From assembly GCF_000422765.1 (NCBI RefSeq), contig NZ_AUGR01000016.1:1-64000 (forward strand): a DNA stretch of 64,000 nucleotides. Reading direction: 5' to 3'. The position numbers were made by a program, and so were the translations under genes. The notes under the pieces are model-generated. The model had not been told where the DNA came from, did no database searches, and saw nothing but the letters and a program-made list of their open reading frames with translations. Below are positions 57,611 through 64,000 of this stretch, piece by piece; the first letter of the stretch is position 1; each line of letters opens with the position of its first letter. This DNA comes from Neptunomonas japonica DSM 18939. Its GTDB lineage: Bacteria > Pseudomonadota > Gammaproteobacteria > Pseudomonadales > Balneatricaceae.

Positions 57611-58147
57611 CTAGTCTGTGTTCTTTATATATTTAGACATATAAAGCCCCTGAAGGACTATAAATACAATAGTGAGCCCTAGCATGCCAAATAGCTTAAA
57701 GTTGACCCATGTTTCTTCGGAAAAATTATAGGCAACAGCCAAGTTGATCACACCCATGGCAAGGAAGAAGGCAACCCAGGCTATATTAAGTGTTTTCCAC
57801 GCATGTTGAGGTAATTCGATATTACCAGACATGATCCTTTCAATAATGGTTTTAGTACCGATGAATTGGCTTCCTAGGAAAGCGATTCCAAACAACCAGT
57901 TGACGACAGTAGGTTTCCATTGAATGAAGGTCTTGTCTTGAAATATAACAGTAGCGCCGCCCATTATTATGACAAGCACTAGAGTGACTAACTGCATTTT
58001 TTCGATTTTGTGCTCTTTGAACCATGTGTAAAGCATCTGAATCAGGGTTGCTGGAATCAGTACGGCAGTTGCCATGATGATATCATCCGTGTACTTGTAC
58101 ACGCCGAAAAAAATAATTATTGGGAAAAAGTCGAGAAGTAGTTTCAT
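57611..58147 (-). CDS. yciB: Inner membrane septation protein YciB
   Basis: This 178-residue protein has about five membrane helices: [53 protein letters not shown], the [17 protein letters not shown] segment and [16 protein letters not shown]. These match YciB/IspA, an envelope protein tied to septation and ZipA-type interactions. It is the first gene of yciB-yciI and divergent from the PHP gene. Confidence 0.93.
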   Translation of the reverse strand: MKLLLDFFPIIIFFGVYKYTDDIIMATAVLIPATLIQMLYTWFKEHKIEKMQLVTLVLVIIMGGATVIFQDKTFIQWKPTVVNWLFGIAFLGSQFIGTKTIIERIMSGNIELPQHAWKTLNIAWVAFFLAMGVINLAVAYNFSEETWVNFKLFGMLGLTIVFIVLQGLYMSKYIKNTD

Positions 58148-58216
58148 AGTCGTATAATTAGTTAAAGGGCTCTAAAGTATATAGAGCTGTCTCCTGCTTA
58201 TAAACCCGGAATTGAT

Positions 58217-59053
58217 ATGCTGGCACATTCTTATGACTTTCATACTCACTCGACCGCGTCGGACGGGACTTTAGCGCCGCAAGTGCTGATAGAAAAAGCG
58301 AGCGAGGCGGGTGTAAAGCTGATGGCGTTGACAGATCATGACTCCATGAGCGGTTATCAAGCATTGATCAGTTCAGGGTTTAGCGCTGATATAGAGCTGA
58401 TTTCTGGTGTGGAGTTAACCTGTCGATTAGATAAACAGGTGGTTCATGTGGTTGGTTTAAATCTTGATGCAGCCAACGAACGATTATATGCCCATTTGCT
58501 GGGGCTTGACCGATTACGTATGGAGCGGGCCAAAGCGATAGCATTACGCTTACATAAAGCGGGTTTACCTGACTTGCTCGAGGCAGCCATTGAGTGCTCA
58601 GGTGGAGGGCAAATAGGGCGGCCTCATTTTGCGCAAGCGCTCTTAAATATGGGTTTGGTAAGCGATCAGCAACAAGCATTTAAAAAATACTTAGGAGCGG
58701 GTAAAAAAGGTGATGTTAAGGTTGAGTGGCCGCAGCTTGCTTCAATTATTGAAATTATTCATGAGGCGGGTGGTGTAAGCATATTGGCTCACCCTACGAA
58801 ATATAATTTAACCTTGAATAAAGTTCGCTATTTAGTGGCGCAGTTTAGTGAGTTGGGTGGCGATGCATTAGAAGTTGGTTATCCGGCAGTGACGGCGGAT
58901 CATCAAAAGTCGCTATCTATTTTGGTTGAGAAGCATCAGTTAATGGCCTCTGGTGGGAGTGATTTTCATAACCCTGATTATCATTGGACAGGGTTGGGGC
59001 GTTTTCCGAGAGTACCAGAGCATCTACCGCATGTATTAGATGCGATTCGTTAG
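58217..59053 (+). CDS. rnm: PHP-domain phosphoesterase (RNase AM / YciV)
   Basis: A 278-residue PHP protein with metal-binding motifs DFHTHSTASDGTLAP, ALTDHDS, GVELTCR, ILAHPTKY and SGGSDFHNPD. This set and length match YciV/RNase AM, which removes short 5' extensions from RNA and acts on 3',5'-bisphosphates. It is followed by yciO, the classic pairing. Confidence 0.9.
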   Translation: MLAHSYDFHTHSTASDGTLAPQVLIEKASEAGVKLMALTDHDSMSGYQALISSGFSADIELISGVELTCRLDKQVVHVVGLNLDAANERLYAHLLGLDRLRMERAKAIALRLHKAGLPDLLEAAIECSGGGQIGRPHFAQALLNMGLVSDQQQAFKKYLGAGKKGDVKVEWPQLASIIEIIHEAGGVSILAHPTKYNLTLNKVRYLVAQFSELGGDALEVGYPAVTADHQKSLSILVEKHQLMASGGSDFHNPDYHWTGLGRFPRVPEHLPHVLDAIR

Positions 59054-59078
59054 TGGATATTAACTTTGGGGTTATATT

Positions 59079-59699
59079 GTGAGCCAGTTTTTTCAGATAC
59101 ACACAGAAAATCCGCAAAAAAGGCTAATTCAGCAGGCGGTGGATATTATTAATAAGGGTGGGGTTATTGTATACCCAACGGATTGTGCTTATGCGCTAGG
59201 ATGTCATTTAGGTGATAAGTCAGCGCTTGATAAAATAAAGCGTATTCGCAAGTTGGATGATAAGCATAATTTTACATTGGTTTGTCGTGATTTAAGTGAA
59301 ATCGGAACCTATGCAAAAGTAGATAATCAGATGTATAGGCTTTTAAAAGCGCATACTCCGGGCGCCTATACTTTTATATTAAAAGCGACAACAGAAGTTC
59401 CTAGGCGCTTACTGCATCCTAAAAGGAGAGCGATTGGCTTACGAATTCCGGATAATAAAATAGCTCAGGCGCTACTAGAAGCACTGGGTGAGCCTATTAT
59501 GAGCACCTCTTTAATTATGCCAGGAGATGAGGAGCCGCTTTCAGATCCTTATGATATTCGTGACTTATTACAGCATGAAATAGACTTGGTTATTGACGGT
59601 GGTTATTGCGGGGTAGCGGCTACAACGGTTATTGGTTTAATGGATGATCAACCTGAAGTTATCAGAGAAGGAGCGGGTGATATTTCCGATTTTGAATAA
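59079..59699 (+). CDS. yciO: YciO family Sua5/YrdC-like protein
   Basis: The 206-residue protein has the YrdC fold: VVYPTDCAYALGCHLGDKSA, the K-R-x-R-K motif IKRIRKLDDKHNFTLVC, PGAYTFILKAT and RRAIGLRIPDN. YciO is a paralogue of threonylcarbamoyl-AMP synthase. The start is GTG 59079, as ATG is lacking near the conserved N-terminus. It lies 25 bases after rnm. Confidence 0.92.
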   Translation: MSQFFQIHTENPQKRLIQQAVDIINKGGVIVYPTDCAYALGCHLGDKSALDKIKRIRKLDDKHNFTLVCRDLSEIGTYAKVDNQMYRLLKAHTPGAYTFILKATTEVPRRLLHPKRRAIGLRIPDNKIAQALLEALGEPIMSTSLIMPGDEEPLSDPYDIRDLLQHEIDLVIDGGYCGVAATTVIGLMDDQPEVIREGAGDISDFE

Positions 59700-59809
59700 A
59701 TACGCTATTATTGTTAATTATATTATGTAATAAAATGTTAATTTCTTGAATTAATATTTTATTTGACGATAATGCCTTGCAAGCTAATTAATATTTATTG
59801 AGTTGAATA

Positions 59810-60202
59810 ATGACTGATATCGTAAAAATCTTAACAAGGAAGAATTCTCTGCGTAAGCAGTGTCAGGACTTATCAATAACGGACATTGAAAAAATAATCG
59901 TTGATCTTTCAGATATACTGAAAGAAAAAGAAGCATTTGAATTAGAGCGTGCAGAAGCTGATCGTGAGAAAAATGCGAAAATCGATATGATTCGCAAAAC
60001 GATGCAAGAAGCGGGTATAGGCTTTGATGATATTAAAGACTTGGTAGCAACTTCTCCTAAGAAAAAAGTAGAAGCTAAATACCGTATTATAGATGCAAAT
60101 GGCGATACGCATGAATGGTCTGGTCGTGGTAGAACGCCATTGGCTTTCCAAGAATACTTTGATACGCATGGTGTTACTAAAGATGCTTGCTTAATTAAGT
60201 AA
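59810..60202 (+). CDS. H-NS family nucleoid-associated protein
   Basis: This 130-residue protein has a coiled-coil N-terminus (about 1-65) and a C-terminal DNA-binding domain ending in YRIIDANGDTHEWSGRGRTP, the conserved W-S-G-R-G-R-x-P hook of H-NS/StpA/MvaT-like xenogeneic silencers. The upstream 110 bases are very AT-rich, a feature that favours autoregulation by H-NS (inference). Confidence 0.9.
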   Translation: MTDIVKILTRKNSLRKQCQDLSITDIEKIIVDLSDILKEKEAFELERAEADREKNAKIDMIRKTMQEAGIGFDDIKDLVATSPKKKVEAKYRIIDANGDTHEWSGRGRTPLAFQEYFDTHGVTKDACLIK

Positions 60203-60228
60203 TTCTATCGTTTGTGATTTGTTATTAT

Positions 60229-60260
60229 AAGCTCTTCGGTTTTTGCTGAAGAGCTTTTTT
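60229..60260 (+). terminator. Terminator of the H-NS family gene
   Basis: AAGCTCTTC/GAAGAGCTT, a 9-bp perfect stem, is followed by TTTTTT. Confidence 0.88.
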
Positions 60261-60282
60261 GTTTTCTGCGTAGGAGCGTCAC

Positions 60283-61128
60283 ATGTCAGATGAAAAGTTA
60301 CAAAAAGTGTTGGCGCGCTCTGGATATGGCTCACGTCGTGAGATGGAGCGCTGGATAGGTGAGGGGCGGGTGTCCGTAAATGGACGCACTGCAACATTGG
60401 GGGATCGGGTTAGTCATCGCGACCAGATTCAAGTAAATGGGCGGGCAGCAAATATTGTTTCTGAAGCTGAAAGCCCTCGTCGAGTACTAATTTATAATAA
60501 GCCTGTTGGTGAAGTGTCTACTCGGCACGACCCAGAAGGGCGTCCTACTGTTTATGATCACCTTCCCCCGTTAAGAACAGGGCGTTGGATTGCTATAGGG
60601 CGTTTGGATTTGAATACCAGTGGTTTACTGGTGTTTACAACCGATGGCGAGTTGGCGCATATGATGATGCACCCATCTGCTAATATTGATCGCGAATATG
60701 CTGTGCGTGTTTTGGGTAATGTGCCTGAAGAGATGCTAACGCGTCTTAAAGAAGGTGTTTTACTTGAAGATGGAATGGCTAAATTTACAGATGTTCGTTT
60801 CTTTGATGGTGATGGCGCTAATAAGTGGTATCACTGTGTGGTAATGGAAGGGCGAAACCGTGAGGTACGTCGCTTGTGGGAGTCGCAGGGCTTGCAAGTG
60901 AGTCGTCTAAAGCGTGTGCGCTACGGTTCACTATTTTTGCCTAGTGATGTTAAGGCAGGAACCTGGAAAGAGCTTACCTCAAAAGATATTAAAGTGTTGG
61001 CTAGCAAGCTGGGTATTGATCAGAAAAAACCTGTGCGAATGAAGCCGGCAGAAAAAGAAAAGCTTGAGCGTCGCTATAAGCATCAACAGATACGTCATTC
61101 TGTTGGGCCTAAGCACCGTAAGGACTAA
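60283..61128 (+). CDS. rluB: 23S rRNA pseudouridine(2605) synthase
   Basis: The 281-residue protein has an N-terminal S4 domain (EKLQKVLARSGYGSRREMER) and an RsuA-type catalytic domain with IGRLDLNTSGLLVFTTDGEL (catalytic Asp), REYAVRVLG and EGRNREVRRLWES. Length with a basic tail (KLERRYKHQQIRHSV) fits RluB better than RluE/F. It lies downstream of yciO and the H-NS gene. Confidence 0.92.
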   Translation: MSDEKLQKVLARSGYGSRREMERWIGEGRVSVNGRTATLGDRVSHRDQIQVNGRAANIVSEAESPRRVLIYNKPVGEVSTRHDPEGRPTVYDHLPPLRTGRWIAIGRLDLNTSGLLVFTTDGELAHMMMHPSANIDREYAVRVLGNVPEEMLTRLKEGVLLEDGMAKFTDVRFFDGDGANKWYHCVVMEGRNREVRRLWESQGLQVSRLKRVRYGSLFLPSDVKAGTWKELTSKDIKVLASKLGIDQKKPVRMKPAEKEKLERRYKHQQIRHSVGPKHRKD

Positions 61129-61152
61129 TCTTTTTAAAGTAAAAGTTACAAT

Positions 61153-61181
61153 AAAAACGCAGCCAAAAGGCTGCGTTTTTT
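61153..61181. terminator. Bidirectional terminator between rluB and yciK
   Basis: AAAACGCAGCC/GGCTGCGTTTT, an 11-bp perfect stem with an AAAA loop, has A and T tracts on either side and lies between two convergent stops. Confidence 0.92.
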
Positions 61182-61211
61182 ATGGCTTTCATAATGCGAC
61201 GAGGCGATAGA

Positions 61212-61952
61212 TTATTGAGCGTTTAGCGATTGGCCGTTCAAATCATTGCTATCGCTACCCATTAGATACAGGTATAGCGGCATAATGCTGGCTGGTTCTG
61301 GATTGGTTTCTGGTTGTTCGCCAGGGTATGCGTAGGCACGCATTTTAGTGCGTGTAGCGCCAGGGTTAATGCAGTTAACTCTAATGTTGGCGGTGTTTTC
61401 CACTTCGTCTGCCATGACCTGCATAAGGCCCTCAGTAGCAAACTTTGAAACGCTATAAGCACCCCAGTATGCACGCCCTTTTCTTCCTACTCCTGAGGAG
61501 GTGAAGATGATGGATGCATTCTCAGAGCGGTGTAATAGAGGCATAAGCGTTTGCGTTAGGATAAACGGAGCGTTGATGTTTACCTGCATGACCTGTTGCC
61601 AAATGATAGGGTCATATGACTCTATGGGCGTTCTTACACCAAGTAGTGAGGCGTTGTGTAGTAATCCGTCAATATGTCCAAACTCATTGTCTAAGATGTT
61701 AGTTAGATCAATATAGTCATGCTCAGTCGCTGTTTCTAAGTTGAGCGGTACTATGGCGGGCTTGGGGCCGCCTGCGGCTTCTATTTCGTCGTAAACGTTT
61801 TCCAGCTTTTCGGTTGTTTTGCCTACGAGTATGACAGTGGCGCCATGTGCGGCATATGTTAATGCAGCAGCGCGTCCGATGCCGTCGCCAGCGCCTGTGA
61901 CAAGGATTACTTTGTTTTCAAGAAGGTTGTTGGGAGCGTTGTATTCAAACAT
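61212..61952 (-). CDS. yciK: YciK family short-chain oxidoreductase
   Basis: This 246-residue classical SDR has VTGAGDGIGRAAALTYAAHG for NAD(P) binding, LHNASLLG, the active Ser in FTSSGVG and the Y-x-x-x-K of YSVSKFATEG. Motifs and its place after mupP match YciK, whose substrate is unknown. It is the last gene of ubiG-mupP-yciK. Confidence 0.9.
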   Translation of the reverse strand: MFEYNAPNNLLENKVILVTGAGDGIGRAAALTYAAHGATVILVGKTTEKLENVYDEIEAAGGPKPAIVPLNLETATEHDYIDLTNILDNEFGHIDGLLHNASLLGVRTPIESYDPIIWQQVMQVNINAPFILTQTLMPLLHRSENASIIFTSSGVGRKGRAYWGAYSVSKFATEGLMQVMADEVENTANIRVNCINPGATRTKMRAYAYPGEQPETNPEPASIMPLYLYLMGSDSNDLNGQSLNAQ

Positions 61953-61982
61953 CGAAAGCGTCCTTATTCGTTACGACGGCTC

Positions 61983-62663
61983 TCAAAAATGCGCGTCTAT
62001 TACAGATAGAATCTGATCTGCATGCTTAACATAGGCGTTAGCATTCCAGCTATCAGAGTTCTCCGATTCGTTAATATAGCCATATAATGCGCCAATTGTG
62101 AACATGTCTGCGCGATTTCCGGCGTCTATATCACGTATATGGTCACCAATATAAATACAATTTTGTGGAGCTGCCTGTATTTGCTGGCAAGCCAAAAATA
62201 GTGGTTCAGGATCAGGTTTGGTTTTGGTTACATGGTCTGGGCAGATGGTACTTGCGCTTCGTATGCTTAGTTTTAAAGTATCTAAAATAGGTGTGGTGAA
62301 GCGTTCAGGCTTGTTGGTGACAATGCCCCAGGGGATTTGTTTTTCTTCTAATGTGGCCAGTAGTAATTCAATACCAGGAAATAATTTGCTGTCGCTGGCT
62401 AGGTGTTGAGCATAAAGACTGAGCATCTGCTGATTCAGCCTCGGTAGTTTGCTATCGTCATCGCTGAGCCTGAATGCTGCTTTTAGCATGGCGTTTGCGC
62501 CATTAGAAACGTGCTTGCGTAATTCTACGTAAGGTTGTTCTGGCAGATTGTTCTTGGTCAGCAGCTGGTTGATAACCCAGTGAAAGTCAGGTGCAGTATC
62601 AAGAAGCGTTCCATCAAGGTCGAACAGAACGGCTTCCGGTTTTTTTGTTTTACTTATTTTCAC
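61983..62663 (-). CDS. mupP: HAD-IA phosphatase, probable N-acetylmuramic acid 6-phosphatase MupP
   Basis: The 226-residue HAD hydrolase has motif I LFDLDGTLLDTAPDF, motif II GIVTNKPE, and motif IV YIGDHIRDIDAGNRA. Position between ubiG and yciK is the known site of mupP in Pseudomonas and relatives, where it acts in cell-wall recycling; the older name is phosphoglycolate phosphatase. Sequence alone cannot exclude Gph. It lies 2 bases after ubiG. Confidence 0.82.
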   Translation of the reverse strand: MKISKTKKPEAVLFDLDGTLLDTAPDFHWVINQLLTKNNLPEQPYVELRKHVSNGANAMLKAAFRLSDDDSKLPRLNQQMLSLYAQHLASDSKLFPGIELLLATLEEKQIPWGIVTNKPERFTTPILDTLKLSIRSASTICPDHVTKTKPDPEPLFLACQQIQAAPQNCIYIGDHIRDIDAGNRADMFTIGALYGYINESENSDSWNANAYVKHADQILSVIDAHF

Positions 62664-62665
62664 GT

Positions 62666-63388
62666 TTATAGCTCAGGGCGAGTGGTCGCAATGATAAAGT
62701 TGACGTCGACATCAGTAGTGTCTAGGCGATACTGCTTGGTGAACGGGTTGTACGTCATGCCCGTAATGTCGTTAGCTTTAAGTTTTGATTGGCGAATCCA
62801 CGTAGCTAGTTCTGATGGGCGAATGAATTTTTTAAAGTCATGAGTGCCTTGTGGAACGAGCTTTAGCACATGTTCTGCACCTAATATGGCAAATAGGTAG
62901 CTCTTTGGGTTGCGGTTCAGCGTTGAGAAAAATACATGTCCGCCTGGCTTTACCATTTTGGCACATGCCTGAACAATAGAGGATGGGTCAGGAACGTGCT
63001 CTAGCATTTCCATGCAGGTGACAACATCAAATGTTGCTGGGTTAGCTTCTGCCATCTCTTCTGCGGTGATTTGTTGGTACTTAACCGATACGCCGCTTTC
63101 TAAGCCGTGCAACTTGGCTATTTTAAGTGGTGCTGCCCCCATATCTATACCAGACACTTCTGCGCCACGTACAGCCATGGATTCAGATAGAATCCCACCG
63201 CCGCAGCCTACATCTAGTACTTTTTTTCCAGCAAGTGATGCAATGCGGTCGATATAGCCAACACGTAATGGGTTGATATCATGAAGTGGTTTGAACTCAC
63301 TGTCTTTGTCCCACCACCGGCTAGCCAATTCTTCAAATTTGGCAATTTCAGAAGGGTCAATGTTTGCAGAATAAGTTTGATCGGTCAT
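62666..63388 (-). CDS. ubiG: Ubiquinone biosynthesis O-methyltransferase
   Basis: The 240-residue SAM methyltransferase starts with [20 protein letters not shown]-like sequence and has [29 protein letters not shown] and [13 protein letters not shown]. It performs both O-methylations in ubiquinone synthesis. It is first in the operon with mupP and yciK and divergent from gyrA, the common arrangement. Confidence 0.96.
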   Translation of the reverse strand: MTDQTYSANIDPSEIAKFEELASRWWDKDSEFKPLHDINPLRVGYIDRIASLAGKKVLDVGCGGGILSESMAVRGAEVSGIDMGAAPLKIAKLHGLESGVSVKYQQITAEEMAEANPATFDVVTCMEMLEHVPDPSSIVQACAKMVKPGGHVFFSTLNRNPKSYLFAILGAEHVLKLVPQGTHDFKKFIRPSELATWIRQSKLKANDITGMTYNPFTKQYRLDTTDVDVNFIIATTRPEL

Positions 63389-63498
63389 AGGGAATGGTAT
63401 CTGAATAGTATTTCGAATGGCTCTATTCTAACACTGGCTAGTGCTCTTAAACAGCTAGCGCAACATATTCATTTTGCGGGAATCTTTTTGAAATCTTG

Positions 63499-63507
63499 TG
63501 GTATACT
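63499..63507 (+). promoter_or_regulatory. Extended -10 promoter of gyrA
   Basis: TGG-TATACT (TATACT at 63502-63507) is an extended -10 element with no good -35 at 17 bases. The predicted leader is about 85 bases. Confidence 0.5.
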
Positions 63508-63516
63508 CGTTCGGTT

Positions 63517-63583
63517 AAAAACAGGTCCTGTTTTTCTGGGCTTGATTGACTAGAACGAATCAAGATTAGCAGACCGAATCAAG
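63517..63583 (+). other. Structured gyrA leader with competing hairpins
   Basis: The palindrome AAAAACAGG-T-CCTGTTTTT (63517-63535) is followed by CTTGATT (63541-63547). The latter can pair with either copy of a direct repeat, CGAATCAAG, at 63556-63564 and 63575-63583. The second copy overlaps the AAGGA ribosome site. Confidence 0.5.
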
Positions 63584-63597
63584 GAAAGCTGAAACGC

Positions 63598-64000
63598 ATG
63601 GGTGATTTAACCAAAGAAATTTTGCCGGTAAATATCGAAGATGAGATGAAACAGTCTTATCTCGATTATGCCATGAGTGTTATCGTTGGCCGGGCCTTGC
63701 CTGATGTCCGTGATGGCTTAAAGCCTGTTCACCGTCGTGTTTTGTTTGCGATGAGTGAGCTTAGCAATGACTGGAATAAACCGTATAAAAAATCTGCACG
63801 TGTGGTGGGTGATGTAATTGGTAAGTATCACCCGCATGGTGATAGTGCTGTTTATGACACCATTGTACGTATGGCGCAGGATTTTTCGATGCGGTATACG
63901 CTGGTAGATGGACAAGGTAACTTCGGTTCCGTCGATGGCGATTCAGCAGCAGCAATGCGATATACCGAAATTCGCATGGATAAAATCTCCCATGAGCTGC
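63598..64000 (+). CDS. gyrA: DNA gyrase subunit A, N-terminal part
   Basis: The first 134 codons are in the window and the gene continues to the right. Numbering matches E. coli exactly: S83 and D87 of the quinolone region ([20 protein letters not shown]) are wild type and the DNA-linking tyrosine is Y122 in [10 protein letters not shown]. The start ATG follows AAGGA with a rather long 12-base gap. Confidence 0.98.
   Translation, partial: MGDLTKEILPVNIEDEMKQSYLDYAMSVIVGRALPDVRDGLKPVHRRVLFAMSELSNDWNKPYKKSARVVGDVIGKYHPHGDSAVYDTIVRMAQDFSMRYTLVDGQGNFGSVDGDSAAAMRYTEIRMDKISHEL

Noticed and set aside
63837-63882. Quinolone-resistance change in gyrA
   Set aside because: S83 and D87 are both the susceptible-type residues.

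Overview
The window looks like chromosome of a marine gammaproteobacterium of the Oceanospirillales type (Neptunomonas/Amphritea-like; the genus is inference). This rests on moderate to low GC, gammaproteobacterial gene orders (rpsF-rpsR-rplI-dnaB, bioBFHCD, guaBA, gyrA next to ubiG-mupP-yciK), and a PEP-CTERM/exosortase accessory locus of the PrsK/PrsR type. No rRNA, tRNA, CRISPR array, insertion sequence or prophage was recognised. Region 1 (1-21.2 kb) is accessory and belongs to the PEP-CTERM/XrtA world. It starts with the tail of a PEP-CTERM protein. A minus-strand operon follows, with two acyl-homoserine-lactone-synthase-like N-acyltransferases and a ThiF/E1-like enzyme. Next come decayed coding remnants, the giant TPR protein PrsT, an XrtA-type sugar-phosphate transferase, and the PrsR/PrsK two-component pair. 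Divergent from prsK is a four-gene, translationally coupled HPr-rel-A-type cassette: a Tat-signal protein, a PqqD-like chaperone, an HprK-like kinase and a nucleotidyltransferase. A near-consensus sigma-54 promoter precedes it, which fits control by PrsR, a sigma-54 activator. Two divergent GspA/ExeA-like ATPases, a GAF protein, a D-Ala-D-Ala carboxypeptidase lacking the usual C-terminal domain, and a PEP-CTERM spondin-domain protein complete the region. The exosortase itself is not in the window. Region 2 (21.3-25.8 kb) holds a Cys-rich exported protein beside a DUF411 lipoprotein (probably metal/copper related), trpGDC without trpE, an OsmC-type protein and a DUF4124-like exported protein. 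Region 3 (25.8-31.3 kb) is the ribosomal protein/replicative helicase operon with a recognisable promoter and a possible S6:S18 leader, then a thioesterase, a methyltransferase and a solitary bioA. Region 4 (31.3-43.3 kb) has membrane transporters (SLAC1/TehA-like, TauE-like, Na/Pi), trmO, comF, the tightly packed bioBFHCD operon, a small orphan gene and an SprA-like putative metalloprotease. Region 5 (43-55.7 kb) is housekeeping: an esterase, FKBP, M23 peptidase, xseA, guaBA, tadA, mltF and purL. Region 6 (55.7-64 kb) has a DsrE/rhodanese pair, a barrel-less OmpA-family protein, the yciI-yciB and rnm/yciO/H-NS/rluB block, yciK-mupP-ubiG, and the first 134 codons of gyrA, whose quinolone-resistance positions are wild type. 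The most interesting unit is the sigma-54-preceded Tat/PqqD/HprK/nucleotidyltransferase cassette. The acyltransferase-acyltransferase-E1 operon is second.
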